From Rhodospirillaceae bacterium (GTDB taxonomy: Bacteria; Pseudomonadota; Alphaproteobacteria; SHVP01): DNA of 64,000 nt. Where the stretch lies: the NCBI GenBank assembly GCA_002722055.1, contig PBKD01000014.1:80533-144532 (forward strand), in the 5' to 3' direction. Below, one piece after another: positions 25,726 through 35,420 of the stretch. Each line of letters begins with the position of its first letter. Position 1 is the stretch's first letter. A program made the translations under genes and the position numbers. Below the pieces are notes generated by a model. The model ran no database searches and had not been told where the DNA came from. It worked only from the letters and a program-made list of their open reading frames with translations.

Positions 25726-27807
25726 ATGAGATTAATTGGAGTTGACGTTGGTGGAACATTCACAGATATTGTGTTTACCGATACCCAAACCAATATGAGT
25801 TATATCCATAAAGTACCCACAACGCCTGAAGACCCATCTAAAGGCATAATGCAAGGGGTCATAGAATTATGTGATAGAAATGAAGTCGGTAAAGAGACAA
25901 TAAATCATTTTCTTCATGGCACAACAATAGCTACAAATGCAGTATTAGAGTATAATGGAGCACTTACAGGGATAATTACAACTAGAAACTACAGAGATAT
26001 TTTACATATTGGTAGACATCAAAGGCCTCAACATTACTCAATAATGCAAGAAATACCATGGCAAGATAGACCATTGGTTAAAAGAAGATTTAGAAAAGTT
26101 GTCTCTGAACGAATTGCACCACCAAATGGAGAGATTTTAGAACCGCTGAACGAAGATGAAGTAAGAACCTCAGTAAAAGAATTGAAGAATCAGGGTGTTC
26201 AGTCAATTGCTGTTTGCTTTTTATTTTCTTACATAGATCCTAATCATGAGGAAAAAGCTAAAAAAATAATTGAAGAAGAATTTCCTCAAGCATTTGTAAC
26301 AACTTCCTCATCAATTTCACCACAATTTAGAGAATTTGAGAGGTTTACTACCGCTGCAATGAATGCATTTGTTGGACCTGCAGTAAGAAATTATATAAAT
26401 AACCTCAAAAAATCTATTTCTGAAGCTGGGTTAAAAACCGAACTTCACATTATGGGATCAAATGGTGGAGTAGCAACCGCAGATCTTGTAGAGGAAAAAC
26501 CTGTTCTTACACTTTTATCTGGCCCTGCAGCAGGAGTTCTAGGAGGAGCTTGGTGCGGAACCCTCTCGGATAGAAATAATTTAATAACATTTGATGTTGG
26601 CGGGACTAGTGCTGATATAGGTATTGTAACTGAAGGAAAATTTAGTGAAGCAAGTGCTAGGGATACTTCTATTGCTGATTACCCACTTATGGTTCCAATG
26701 ATAGATATTCATACTATTGGAGCTGGTGGTGGAAGCATAGCCTGGGAAGATGCAGGAGGCAGCTTTAGAGTGGGCCCTAAAAGTGCTGGATCTAAGCCAG
26801 GTCCAGCAGCATACGCCAGGGGCGGTGATTTGCCCACAGTAACTGATGCTAACGTAGTTTTAGGGAGATTAAGTAAAGATAATTTCCTTGGTGGTGAAAT
26901 GACCTTAGATGAAGAAGCAGCAAAAAGAGTTATTTCAAATTTTGCAAAAAAACTGGAGTTATCAATCAATGAGACTGCTGAAGGTATACTCACAATTCTT
27001 AATGCAAATATGGCTAATGCAATAAGGTCAAGAACAGTACAAAAAGGAATTGATCCAAGAGAGTATGTTTTAGTTGCATTTGGAGGAGCAGGCCCGCTTC
27101 ATGGTGCTGAAGTTGCCTCTGAACTTGGTGTAAAAGAAGTTTTGGTTCCTCCATACCCAGGAATAACTTCTGCTGTTGGACTGCTAACAACTGATCATAA
27201 ATACGATGCTATTAAAACTGAGTTTCAAATAGAGGGAAATATAGACTTCAAAAAATTAAATACTGACTTCAATGCTATGGAAGAAGACCTTTCTAGGCAG
27301 TTTGCATCACAAGGAGTTGATTTAGATCAAATGAAGTTCATAAAATCTGGTGACTTTAGGTATGCTGGTCAAGGTTATGAATTAAGGATTGACATAGATA
27401 GCAAAGAAATTAATGAATTGAATATAAAAGATATTTTTGAAAAATTTCACCAAAACCATCTTGTAGAATACGGCCAAAACTATCCTGATAGTCCAATAGA
27501 GTTAGTAAATGCAAGAGTAACTGGTATTGGAAAAATGCCGAAAATCTCAAATAATAAATTAAATAATTCTACTGAAAGAAATTTTCAAAAAGCGTTAGTA
27601 AAAAATGATAAATGTACTTTTAGAGTGGAAGGAGTATTGAAAGCTTATGATACAAAATACCTTATTCGCGACTTATTACCAATATCTGAGAATTTTTCAG
27701 GTCCGGCAATAATTTTTCAAAAAGATACAACTACAGTAGTACCGCCTAACTGTAGTTTTACTCAAGAGGAGTCAGGAAATCTTTTTATTAGTATTGGAAC
27801 AAAATAA
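25726..27807 (+). CDS. hyuA: hydantoinase/oxoprolinase A subunit (HyuA)
   Basis: The 693-residue ATP-binding subunit of an N-methylhydantoinase/5-oxoprolinase-type enzyme, which uses ATP to open five-membered cyclic amides. It has the actin-like phosphate loops [17 protein letters not shown] at the N-terminus and [15 protein letters not shown] in the middle, the [15 protein letters not shown] segment, [10 protein letters not shown] and [19 protein letters not shown]. Length fits stand-alone HyuA. The stop and the hyuB start share one base (TAATG), a sign of translational coupling. A GGGGG ribosome site precedes the ATG. Acetophenone or acetone carboxylase subunits are related, but the carbamoylase neighbours favour a hydantoinase. 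Confidence 0.92.
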   Translation: MRLIGVDVGGTFTDIVFTDTQTNMSYIHKVPTTPEDPSKGIMQGVIELCDRNEVGKETINHFLHGTTIATNAVLEYNGALTGIITTRNYRDILHIGRHQRPQHYSIMQEIPWQDRPLVKRRFRKVVSERIAPPNGEILEPLNEDEVRTSVKELKNQGVQSIAVCFLFSYIDPNHEEKAKKIIEEEFPQAFVTTSSSISPQFREFERFTTAAMNAFVGPAVRNYINNLKKSISEAGLKTELHIMGSNGGVATADLVEEKPVLTLLSGPAAGVLGGAWCGTLSDRNNLITFDVGGTSADIGIVTEGKFSEASARDTSIADYPLMVPMIDIHTIGAGGGSIAWEDAGGSFRVGPKSAGSKPGPAAYARGGDLPTVTDANVVLGRLSKDNFLGGEMTLDEEAAKRVISNFAKKLELSINETAEGILTILNANMANAIRSRTVQKGIDPREYVLVAFGGAGPLHGAEVASELGVKEVLVPPYPGITSAVGLLTTDHKYDAIKTEFQIEGNIDFKKLNTDFNAMEEDLSRQFASQGVDLDQMKFIKSGDFRYAGQGYELRIDIDSKEINELNIKDIFEKFHQNHLVEYGQNYPDSPIELVNARVTGIGKMPKISNNKLNNSTERNFQKALVKNDKCTFRVEGVLKAYDTKYLIRDLLPISENFSGPAIIFQKDTTTVVPPNCSFTQEESGNLFISIGTK

Positions 27808-29576
27808 TGAATAACTTCAGTAAAAATAAAAATTCAATAGACCCAATAACAGCAAGTGTGATTCAAGGCGCACTCGAAAACATTGCTATTGAAATGGGCT
27901 ATAAATTAATGAGGATGGCATATTCTTCAATTATAAGGGAGTCAGAAGATTTTGGGGCCGCAATAGTAGATACAAAATTTAGACAACTATGTGAGTCAAA
28001 ACAAAGTACTCCCCTCCAGTCTGGACCAATACCAGGTTATATAAGGGGAATATGTAAAGAATTTGAAAAAAGAGGAGAAGGAATAAACCCAGGAGACGTA
28101 ATAATGCATAATGATCCTTATGGTGGATCCTCCCATGGGCCTGATGTCCTGTTTGCCGTTCCAGCTTTCTATGATAACCAACTAGTTGGCTGGTCAGCTA
28201 CCACAGCACATCACCTAGATATAGGAGCATTAAGTCCGGGATCTTGTGGAATTGTAGATGCTATGGATGTATATGCTGAGGGGCTTCAATTTAAAGCTAT
28301 TAAAGTCTACGATAAGGGTAAAAAAAATGAAATGATTTGGCACATGCTAAGAGATAATATCAGAGCAGCTCACTTAGTTGTACCTGATATGGAAGCACAA
28401 ATAGCAGCTGCTAAAATCGGTTCTGAGAGATTTATTGATCTTATTGAGAGATACACAATAGAAACAGTGCTTGCTGCAGCAGAATCGATGATGGCATCAT
28501 CTGAAAAAATGATGAGAGATGCTATCTCAAAAATACCTGATGGAAAGTACGAAGCTCTTGGACATATTGATGGTTATGAGTTTAGTGAAAACCCTAAAGA
28601 GAAAAACTTACCTATAAAGGTAACTGTCGAAGTAAATGGAAGTGATATGATAGTTGATTTAACTGGCACAGCAGAGCAAATTGATTTGCCGATTAATATG
28701 CCACTAGCTGGAACGGTTGATGTGGCTATTTGGTTAACAGTTAGATCAGTTCTTTGCGATACGGCTACAATTGGAAATGTTCCTCAAAATAGCGGACTAA
28801 CTAAACCAATAAAAATTGTAGCCCCTTTAGGAACACTAGCTAATCCGAAATTCCCTGCTCCAGTAATTGCTAGGTTTTCACCTGGTGTAATCATTGCTGA
28901 TACATTAATGCATGCTCTAGCACCCGCTGTGCCCAAACAAATAAGCGCAGGAGTAGGAAATTTAAAAGTGATTGCTTTCTCTGGTTTAGAAGATGACAAA
29001 CATTGGGTGCATATGGAAATATTTGAAGGTGCATATGGTGGAAGGTACCAAAAAGATGGAATGGATGCTGTAGATACTCTTTATGCTAATACAAGAAATA
29101 ACCCTATAGAAGATATTGAGTCTCACTTACCTCTTAGAGTAAATAGATATGAAATGAGAGAAGGAAGTGTCCCACCAGGGAAATGGAGAGGAGGAATAGG
29201 GGCAATAAGAGAATTTACATTTCTTAATGATGGTGGATACTCCGTTGAGGGAGAAGGCCATTTATTTAAACCGTGGGGTTTTGAAAACGGTTCTGAAGGT
29301 GAAACTGCAAGTCTTAAGTTTGAGAGACATGATGGTAAATCAGAAAACTTACCTTCAAAGCTTCCATATAAACCAGCAAAAACAGGTGATAAATTTGTAG
29401 CAGTCGGGCCTTGTGGTGGTGGCTATGGGAACCCTTTCGATAGAGAACCTGCTAAGGTGCTAGATGATGTTCTTGATGGTTTTATTTCTGAAAAAGATGC
29501 GTTGAAGGATTATGGCGTCATCATTCAAAATGGAAAATTAAATTTGAATGAAACTGAGAAAGTAAGAAATAAATAG
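27807..29576 (+). CDS. hyuB: hydantoinase/oxoprolinase B subunit (HyuB)
   Basis: The 589-residue partner of HyuA. Family segments are DPITASVIQGALENIAIEMG at the start, DFGAAIVDTKFR, GDVIMHNDPYGGSSHGPDV with the metal-binding His/Asp, TAHHLDIGALSPGSCG, and C-terminal REGSVPPGKWRGGIGAIREF with a glycine-rich GPCGGGYGNPFDRE. Together HyuA and HyuB form the ATP-dependent ring-opening enzyme. The gene overlaps hyuA by one base and is followed 26 bases later by an SLC13-type transporter, a likely importer of a substrate or product. Confidence 0.92.
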   Translation: MNNFSKNKNSIDPITASVIQGALENIAIEMGYKLMRMAYSSIIRESEDFGAAIVDTKFRQLCESKQSTPLQSGPIPGYIRGICKEFEKRGEGINPGDVIMHNDPYGGSSHGPDVLFAVPAFYDNQLVGWSATTAHHLDIGALSPGSCGIVDAMDVYAEGLQFKAIKVYDKGKKNEMIWHMLRDNIRAAHLVVPDMEAQIAAAKIGSERFIDLIERYTIETVLAAAESMMASSEKMMRDAISKIPDGKYEALGHIDGYEFSENPKEKNLPIKVTVEVNGSDMIVDLTGTAEQIDLPINMPLAGTVDVAIWLTVRSVLCDTATIGNVPQNSGLTKPIKIVAPLGTLANPKFPAPVIARFSPGVIIADTLMHALAPAVPKQISAGVGNLKVIAFSGLEDDKHWVHMEIFEGAYGGRYQKDGMDAVDTLYANTRNNPIEDIESHLPLRVNRYEMREGSVPPGKWRGGIGAIREFTFLNDGGYSVEGEGHLFKPWGFENGSEGETASLKFERHDGKSENLPSKLPYKPAKTGDKFVAVGPCGGGYGNPFDREPAKVLDDVLDGFISEKDALKDYGVIIQNGKLNLNETEKVRNK

Positions 29577-29602
29577 AGTTTACCATACCTAAGCAATAAA
29601 AA

Positions 29603-31384
29603 ATGTCTATTGATCAAATAATAATTATCTTAATCATTTTCATAGCTTTAGCTAATTTTATTTTAGGTTACTTAAGGTATGATTTAGTTGCTATTTGCGC
29701 TCTTATGCTAGCTATTGTTCTGGGAGTGGTAAGCCCAGACAAAGCCTTTGAAGGTTTTGGCCACCCTGCAACAATAACTGTCGCTACTGTTTTAATTCTT
29801 AGTAGAGCTTTGAGTAATTCTGGAGCTGTTTCATATTTAACTAAACTTTTAGAACCTCTTACTAAAACTAAAGTTAAACATATTGCATCTTATTCTATAG
29901 TAAGCGCTGCCTTATCATCTTTCATGAATAATATAGGAGCACTATCTTTAATGCTTCCCGCAGCAGTACAATCTGCATTAAACTCAAAGAGATCTCCTTC
30001 AATAATTTTAATGCCTCTTTCATTTGCTTCAATTCTTGGAGGTTTAATTACTTTAATTGGGACACCTCCAAATATCATTATTGCAAATTACCGACAAACT
30101 ATTTCAGGCGAACCGTTTAAGATGTTTGACTTTTCACCAGTTGGCTTTGCAGTGGCTCTATCTGGAGTGTTTTTTTTAATAATAATCGGTTGGAGATTAA
30201 TTCCTAAAGCTAGAAGACCTGCTGAAATTGCAGAGGCACTTTATCAAATAGAAGCCTATGTAACTGAAGTCCATATTAATGGAAAAGGTCAGATTATCGG
30301 AAAAACAATCAGTGAATTAGAAGATACAGCATCAGAGGAAGAAATTTCTATTATTGGTTTGGTTAGGGCAGAAAGAAGAATGTTTTCTGACTTTAGAAAT
30401 CAACCACTAATGATGGATGATATTCTAATTATTGAAGGATCACCCGATTCTATATCTAGGTATTCAAGTATAGAAGGCTTTGATTTGATTGGTACTGATA
30501 AAACTAAACCAGTTGAGCTTAATACCGAAACTGAAAAGACTTTTGAAGCAGTAATAACGCCTCAATCAATTATTAATAATCAAAATTCTAGAATGGTAGG
30601 CTTTACAGGAAGATTCGGCGTTAATTTATTAGCAATCTCAAGGCAAGGAAAACCCATTAGAGAACGATTAAGACAAGTTAGGTTTAAACCTGGTGATGTT
30701 CTGTTACTTCAAGGTCCCTTCGAAAGAAGTTCCTCTCTCATTACGTCTCTTGGGTTATTGCCGCTTGCTCAAAGAAAAATCACAAGTAGCACTTCAGATA
30801 AATCTATGATCACAATATTTACTTTCGCAATTTCAATAGTTATTGCATCATTTGGTATATTACCCCTTCCAATAGCTTTTGCTTCAGCAGCCATATGTGT
30901 AGTTCTATTTGGAATAGTGCCCTTACACGAACTTTATGAGTCAATTGATTGGCCGATAATTGTTCTATTAGCAGCGATGATCCCTTTAGGAACAGCCCTA
31001 GAGAGTACCGGCGCAACAGCTCTTTTAGTCTCAAATATTGCCGTCTTAGGTAAAAGCACAGGACCAATATTTATGCTCGTTATAATTTTAATTATAACAA
31101 TGACATTATCTGATGTAATGAATAATGCAGCTACAGCAGTAGTTACTGCTCCTATAGCATATGGCATAGCAAATGAATTAGGAGTAAACTCTGATCCATT
31201 TTTGATGGCAGTCGCTGTGGGTGCAAGTTGTGCTTTCTTAACTCCAATTGGACATCAAAATAATACCTTAATTCTTGGCCCCGGGGGATATCACTTTGGA
31301 GATTATTGGAGGCTTGGGTTGCCTTTAGAAATTATTGTAACTATAGTTTCCATTCCAACAATTTTAATTTTTTGGCCACTTTAA
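29603..31384 (+). CDS. SLC13/ArsB-NhaD family anion transporter with two TrkA-C (RCK_C) domains
   Basis: A 593-residue inner-membrane protein. The N-terminal half has hydrophobic spans and the family hallmark SFMNNIGALSLMLPAAV followed by GGLITLIGTPPNIIIANY. The middle holds two soluble RCK_C units (about 215-300 and 325-390: SIIGLVRAERRMF; LAISRQGKPIRERL). A second membrane half ends with DVMNNAATAVVTAPIA and TPIGHQNNTLILGPGGY. This layout matches the YfbS/SAC1-like branch of sodium:sulfate or dicarboxylate symporters. Location after hyuB suggests uptake or export linked to hydantoin or carbamoyl-acid use, which is inference. Confidence 0.88.
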   Translation: MSIDQIIIILIIFIALANFILGYLRYDLVAICALMLAIVLGVVSPDKAFEGFGHPATITVATVLILSRALSNSGAVSYLTKLLEPLTKTKVKHIASYSIVSAALSSFMNNIGALSLMLPAAVQSALNSKRSPSIILMPLSFASILGGLITLIGTPPNIIIANYRQTISGEPFKMFDFSPVGFAVALSGVFFLIIIGWRLIPKARRPAEIAEALYQIEAYVTEVHINGKGQIIGKTISELEDTASEEEISIIGLVRAERRMFSDFRNQPLMMDDILIIEGSPDSISRYSSIEGFDLIGTDKTKPVELNTETEKTFEAVITPQSIINNQNSRMVGFTGRFGVNLLAISRQGKPIRERLRQVRFKPGDVLLLQGPFERSSSLITSLGLLPLAQRKITSSTSDKSMITIFTFAISIVIASFGILPLPIAFASAAICVVLFGIVPLHELYESIDWPIIVLLAAMIPLGTALESTGATALLVSNIAVLGKSTGPIFMLVIILIITMTLSDVMNNAATAVVTAPIAYGIANELGVNSDPFLMAVAVGASCAFLTPIGHQNNTLILGPGGYHFGDYWRLGLPLEIIVTIVSIPTILIFWPL

Positions 31385-31395
31385 GTTTTATCCTT

Positions 31396-31833
31396 ATGAA
31401 ATCTGTTAGAATTTTTTTGATATTCTTTCAAATATACTTTTTATTTATTACTTTCTCATATGCTTCAGAAGGTGAAGAAAAAAATAGTAAAAACAAAATT
31501 TTTCAAGAAATAATTTCTAAACAAATTGCCGCAATTCAGTCTGGAAACAAAAAAGTCGCTTTTTCATATGCTTCTGAAAATATAAAGAAAAAATTTATTA
31601 ACGAAGAGAATTTCTACCAAATGGTAAAAAATAGTTATCCTCAAATCTATTATGCAGAAAAATTTGTTTTAGGAAAGGTATTAGTTAGAAATGTAAATTC
31701 AATTCAAGAGGTAAATTTTCTTAAGAATAAATTACATACCGCAACTGCGTATTACGTATTCATAAAAAATGATCTTGATGAATGGAAGATAGATGGTGTT
31801 ATAGTTAGACCAAAAAAAGGTAAAGAAATATAA
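31396..31833 (+). CDS. exported DUF4864-like protein
   Basis: A 145-residue protein with a signal peptide (MKSVRIFLIFFQIYFLFITFSYA, cut after FSYA) and one globular domain. The domain reads EIISKQIAAIQSGNKKVAFSYASENIKKKF, then FYQMVKNSYPQIYYAEKF, then TAYYVFIKNDLDEWKIDGVIV, in line with DUF4864, an NTF2-like family common in alphaproteobacteria with no known role. The open frame extends back into the transporter gene, but the ATG at 31396, directly ahead of the signal peptide, is the natural start. The gene ends just before a strong terminator. Confidence 0.75.
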   Translation: MKSVRIFLIFFQIYFLFITFSYASEGEEKNSKNKIFQEIISKQIAAIQSGNKKVAFSYASENIKKKFINEENFYQMVKNSYPQIYYAEKFVLGKVLVRNVNSIQEVNFLKNKLHTATAYYVFIKNDLDEWKIDGVIVRPKKGKEI

Positions 31834-31852
31834 TTAATTTTTTTAAACAATT

Positions 31853-31885
31853 AAAAAAAGGGGCATAAAAATTATGCCCCTTTTT
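31853..31885. terminator. bidirectional intrinsic terminator
   Basis: A nine-base-pair stem, GGGGCATAA pairing with TTATGCCCC (31860-31868 and 31872-31880) around an AAA loop, is flanked by seven A residues on the left and five T residues on the right. It can stop transcription from the hyuA-to-DUF4864 side and, on the minus strand, from the liv-type operon beyond 31895. It is the clearest terminator in the window. Confidence 0.9.
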
Positions 31886-31894
31886 AATTTGAAA

Positions 31895-33094
31895 TTATTT
31901 ACACTTATCGGCTGGAAATTCGTCAAATTTACTCCAATCTCCATCCTTGATTTCAATAATATAACCTGGCAATTCCGCATCACCGTTTTCATCAAAGCAT
32001 GTTCCAGAGCCAGTAACACCGCTAAAAATAGTCTTTCGAAGTTGATCCCGGATCATATTTCTTTCTTCAGTTAACTTAGATGGGTTCCCAGTTACACCTG
32101 CTGCTTCAATTACTTGTTTATATAAGTAAACAATGTCATAAGCCTGAGCATCAACATGATGTGGGAAAGGTCTTGCAATTCCAGCTTTTTTGGTACCTTC
32201 AACAAATTTTTTGGTAAACTTAGATGCAGCTGCATCTTGTGTTCTCCAATAACCTGCGGCAAATAAAGTACCCTCAGCTGGTTTCAAGGATTCTAGTGCG
32301 ACTGGATCAGCAAATAATTGCGAACCAATAATACGACCTTTAAAACCTTGTCTTCTTAATTCTTTATGGAAAGCAGCTGCATGAACACCAAAACCTGCTA
32401 CCCCTACAACTTCGGGTTTGCCCTCCATAACTTTAGTTACTTGAGGGGCAACGTCAAAAGAAGCAACTGTAAAACCAATTGGCTCAGCAACTGTTGCACC
32501 AAATTTTTTTAACAAAGCAGGCATGATAAATTTACCTACAACTGATGTAATCCTGTTATCACTTGCATAAACAACCGCAGCTTTAGACATAGGAACATTT
32601 TTTCTTTTCATTGCTTGCATGAGTCTAGCAAACTGTTTCCCCTCATCTTCAGTTAACCTAAAACCGTAAGCCTTATCTTTTGTTAAACCCGGAGCGGACG
32701 ATGCATTAGGTATCTGAACTATTCCTAACCTTTCACCTACTGGGAAAGCCGCCGCTGCCTCTCCTGAAGAAAAAGGGCCAATAATTGCTAGCACCTTATC
32801 ATCTTCTGCAAGTTTTCTTGTTCCAACAACTGCTTGTTTTGGATCACTTCCAGTTTCATACTTAATTAACTCAATTTGTTTTCCATTAATTCCACCACTA
32901 GCATTTATCTCAGCTACCGCAATATCAACAGCGATCTCTGTTCCTTCACCTTGTGTCTTAAGCATTCCACTATTAGTAAAGTTTAATCCAAGTTTAATTG
33001 TATCTGCAGCAAAAGATATATTTAGTAATGAAATAATTCCCATTGAAAATAAAATGGCAAATATAAACTTAGAGTAATTTTTAAATTTTAACAT
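31895..33094 (-). CDS. periplasmic substrate-binding protein, branched-chain amino acid/amide type
   Basis: The roughly 399-residue receptor of the ABC transporter encoded upstream on the same strand. It has a signal peptide ending SFA, then DTIKLGLNFTNSGMLKTQGEGTEIAVDIAV, AIIGPFSSGEAAAAFPVGERLGIVQIPNASS and ASKFTKKFVEGTKKA, as in LivJ/Peripla_BP_6 proteins. These bind leucine-type amino acids but also amides, urea or short acids. I place the start at ATG 33094 because GGGAGG lies five bases upstream; the GTG two codons earlier overlaps that site. The terminator at 31853-31885 follows its stop by only about ten bases. Confidence 0.92.
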   Translation of the reverse strand: MLKFKNYSKFIFAILFSMGIISLLNISFAADTIKLGLNFTNSGMLKTQGEGTEIAVDIAVAEINASGGINGKQIELIKYETGSDPKQAVVGTRKLAEDDKVLAIIGPFSSGEAAAAFPVGERLGIVQIPNASSAPGLTKDKAYGFRLTEDEGKQFARLMQAMKRKNVPMSKAAVVYASDNRITSVVGKFIMPALLKKFGATVAEPIGFTVASFDVAPQVTKVMEGKPEVVGVAGFGVHAAAFHKELRRQGFKGRIIGSQLFADPVALESLKPAEGTLFAAGYWRTQDAAASKFTKKFVEGTKKAGIARPFPHHVDAQAYDIVYLYKQVIEAAGVTGNPSKLTEERNMIRDQLRKTIFSGVTGSGTCFDENGDAELPGYIIEIKDGDWSKFDEFPADKCK

Positions 33095-33117
33095 GTACAC
33101 CTCCCAAAAAAATTAAT

Positions 33118-33822
33118 CTATTCACTTCCAAGATATGCTGATACAATTTTTTCATCAGACATAAGATCCTTGGAAATACCTTTTTGAACTATTTTTCCTA
33201 GTTCCATAACATAAGCCCTATTTGAAACTTGTAAAGCTTTCCTGGCGTTTTGTTCAACAATTAATATCGACATACCCTCTCGATTCAAGGTTTGAATTAC
33301 ACCAAATAGTTCCTCAACTATCAAGGGACTTAAACCTAATGACGGCTCATCTAGCATAAGTAATGACGGTTTTGCAAGTAATGCTCTACCTACTGCGAGC
33401 ATTTGCTGCTCTCCTCCAGAGAGGACGGAAGCGGACATAAAGCTCCTTGTGGATAAATTTGGGAACATTTCATAAACTTTTTTAATATCAGTGTAAATAT
33501 CTTTATCATATCTAAGGTGAGCACCCATAAGAAGATTTTCTTCTACAGAGAGTGAAGTGAGTATTTTCCTTCCCTCTGGCACTAGAACCAAACCATCTCT
33601 TACCCTTTGGGTAGCTGAATGAGAAGATACATCATTATCTTTAAATTTTACTATACCGCTAGATTTAGTATGACCTAATAACGCCCTTAACAAAGAACTT
33701 TTACCTGCTCCATTTGCACCCAAAATACAAACAACTTCTCCCTTATCAACTTGTATATCAATCTGATCTACTGCGATATTTGTTCCATATTTAACTAATA
33801 ATTTTTCGACTGATAAAATCAT
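33118..33822 (-). CDS. livF: ABC transporter ATPase, LivF type
   Basis: A 234-residue ATP-binding subunit. Walker A is GANGAGKSSLLRALLG, the signature is SVLSGGEQQMLAVGRALLAKP and Walker B is LLMLDEPSLGLSP, with the LivF-like IVEQNARKAL following. It pairs with LivG to power the LivHM channel. Its ATG overlaps the livG TGA by four bases (ATGA), so translation is coupled. Naming follows family order within the operon; the transported compound may not be an amino acid. Confidence 0.93.
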   Translation of the reverse strand: MILSVEKLLVKYGTNIAVDQIDIQVDKGEVVCILGANGAGKSSLLRALLGHTKSSGIVKFKDNDVSSHSATQRVRDGLVLVPEGRKILTSLSVEENLLMGAHLRYDKDIYTDIKKVYEMFPNLSTRSFMSASVLSGGEQQMLAVGRALLAKPSLLMLDEPSLGLSPLIVEELFGVIQTLNREGMSILIVEQNARKALQVSNRAYVMELGKIVQKGISKDLMSDEKIVSAYLGSE

Positions 33823-34568
33823 TTTCCTAAGTATGCTTCTCTAACTTGCTTATCTTTCTGCGCTAAAAGAGGGGGGCCCTCATAAATTTTCTCACCAAAA
33901 TTAAGCACAACCGTATGTTCTACAAAATTATTTACGAATCTCATATTGTGCTCAACTAGTAATATAGTAGTTCCGTCACTAGAAATTTGGTTAAGCATCA
34001 GTGATAATTGATCAGACTCTTCTTTGTTCAAACCTGCAGTTGGTTCGTCTAATAATAGAAGTGAAGGCTTAGCCATTAAAGCTCTTACTACCTCAATCCT
34101 TTTCTGTAAGCCATATGGGAGATTAGATACAATTTCTTCAGGAGGAACATTAATTCCAAACTTATCTAGCAAGTTTTTTGCCTCTAATTTATCTTTAGAA
34201 CCTTCCCCAAAATGTATTGGTCTAAATAATGTGGCAAAATTTGATGCCAAAGTATGTTGGCCCATCAGAACATTTTCTATTACACTTAAATGTGGCATTA
34301 ACCTTATATTCTGAAAACTTCTAGCAATTCCAAACCTAATCCTTTTGTATGCAGGTAGAGAAGTAATATCTTTATCATTAATTATTATACTACCTTTATC
34401 AATTGGATAAACACCACTTATTAAGTTGAAAATCGTAGTCTTTCCCGCTCCATTGGGCCCGATCAAAGCGACTTTTGAACCTGAGTCAAGTGATAGACTA
34501 AAATTTTTTATAACTTCAATACCACCAAAGTTTTTATATATATCATTAATTTTTAAAATTTTTTTCAT
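33819..34568 (-). CDS. livG: ABC transporter ATPase, LivG type
   Basis: The second ATPase, 249 residues. Walker A is GPNGAGKTTIFNLISG, then FQNIRLMPHLSVIENVLMGQH, which is typical of LivG, an altered signature SNLPYGLQKRIEVVRALMAKP in place of LSGGQ (normal for LivG), and Walker B LLLLDEPTAGLN, ending EHNMRFV. It lies eight bases after livM and overlaps livF by four. Confidence 0.93.
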   Translation of the reverse strand: MKKILKINDIYKNFGGIEVIKNFSLSLDSGSKVALIGPNGAGKTTIFNLISGVYPIDKGSIIINDKDITSLPAYKRIRFGIARSFQNIRLMPHLSVIENVLMGQHTLASNFATLFRPIHFGEGSKDKLEAKNLLDKFGINVPPEEIVSNLPYGLQKRIEVVRALMAKPSLLLLDEPTAGLNKEESDQLSLMLNQISSDGTTILLVEHNMRFVNNFVEHTVVLNFGEKIYEGPPLLAQKDKQVREAYLGK

Positions 34569-34576
34569 TTTTAAAA

Positions 34577-35419
34577 TTATCTAAATAAGCTTGTAAAAGG
34601 TTTTTTAATTATCTCTAGCTGCCGTCTTGTCACAGCACCCTCAGGCCTTAGGACCATGAATAAAACAAGAAAGCAACCAAAAATAAAGAAACGCCACTCT
34701 TCATTTATCCTCAGCATTTCAGGCACTACAGTAAAAAATGCAGCACCAAATAACGGACCATAAGGGGTTTGAGTTCCACCGATTAATACATATAATAATA
34801 CATATATACTCAAAAGAACGTTGAAATATTGGATTTCAATATAATTATACTGATGAGCATATAATGCGCCAGCAATTCCCGCTGCAATGCCTGCAATTAC
34901 ATAGCAAAATACCTGTATCATACGTATGTTAACCCCAAACAAAGTGGCAACACTGTCATCATCATGTATAGCCCTCATCAAAAGGCCAATTCTTGATGAC
35001 ATGAGGTATATAATAAATAAAGAAAAAATAATTGTTATTGGAACAATAACATCTAAACCAACATAATCGTCTACTGGAAAACCAATTGGTCCGCCAATAA
35101 GGTCAATATTTAGTACAATTCCAGCTACAACCTCAGCAAAAGCAAAGGTAGCAAGTATCATATAAACTCCCCTCGTCCTCAAAATTGGAAATGCTACGAG
35201 AAATGCTATAGCTCCAGTGAAAACAGCTCCAGCAGGAATTGATATCCATATTGGTAGACCAAGTATTGTATTGGTATAGCCAGCAGAATAGGCACCTATA
35301 GCCATGAAACCAGCTCCACCAAGATTTAGCTGCCCAGCAGCCGCTGTAAAGTATACTGCATAAGCAAAAATAATGTTTATACATAAAATTCCTAAAATGC
35401 CTGACCAATATGCACTCAT
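34577..35419 (-). CDS. livM: ABC transporter permease, LivM type
   Basis: A 280-residue inner-membrane permease with about nine hydrophobic spans. Family segments are GQLNLGGAGFMAIGAYSAGY, FLVAFPILRTRGVYMILATFAFAEVV with the coupling-helix region, and GSRIG-like SSRIGLLMRAIHDDDSVATLFG, which contacts the ATPases. I place the start at ATG 35419, one base after the livH stop; a TTG at 35455 would lengthen it by 12 residues and overlap livH by 35 bases. It forms the channel with LivH. Confidence 0.9.
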   Translation of the reverse strand: MSAYWSGILGILCINIIFAYAVYFTAAAGQLNLGGAGFMAIGAYSAGYTNTILGLPIWISIPAGAVFTGAIAFLVAFPILRTRGVYMILATFAFAEVVAGIVLNIDLIGGPIGFPVDDYVGLDVIVPITIIFSLFIIYLMSSRIGLLMRAIHDDDSVATLFGVNIRMIQVFCYVIAGIAAGIAGALYAHQYNYIEIQYFNVLLSIYVLLYVLIGGTQTPYGPLFGAAFFTVVPEMLRINEEWRFFIFGCFLVLFMVLRPEGAVTRRQLEIIKKPFTSLFR

Positions 35420-35420
35420 A

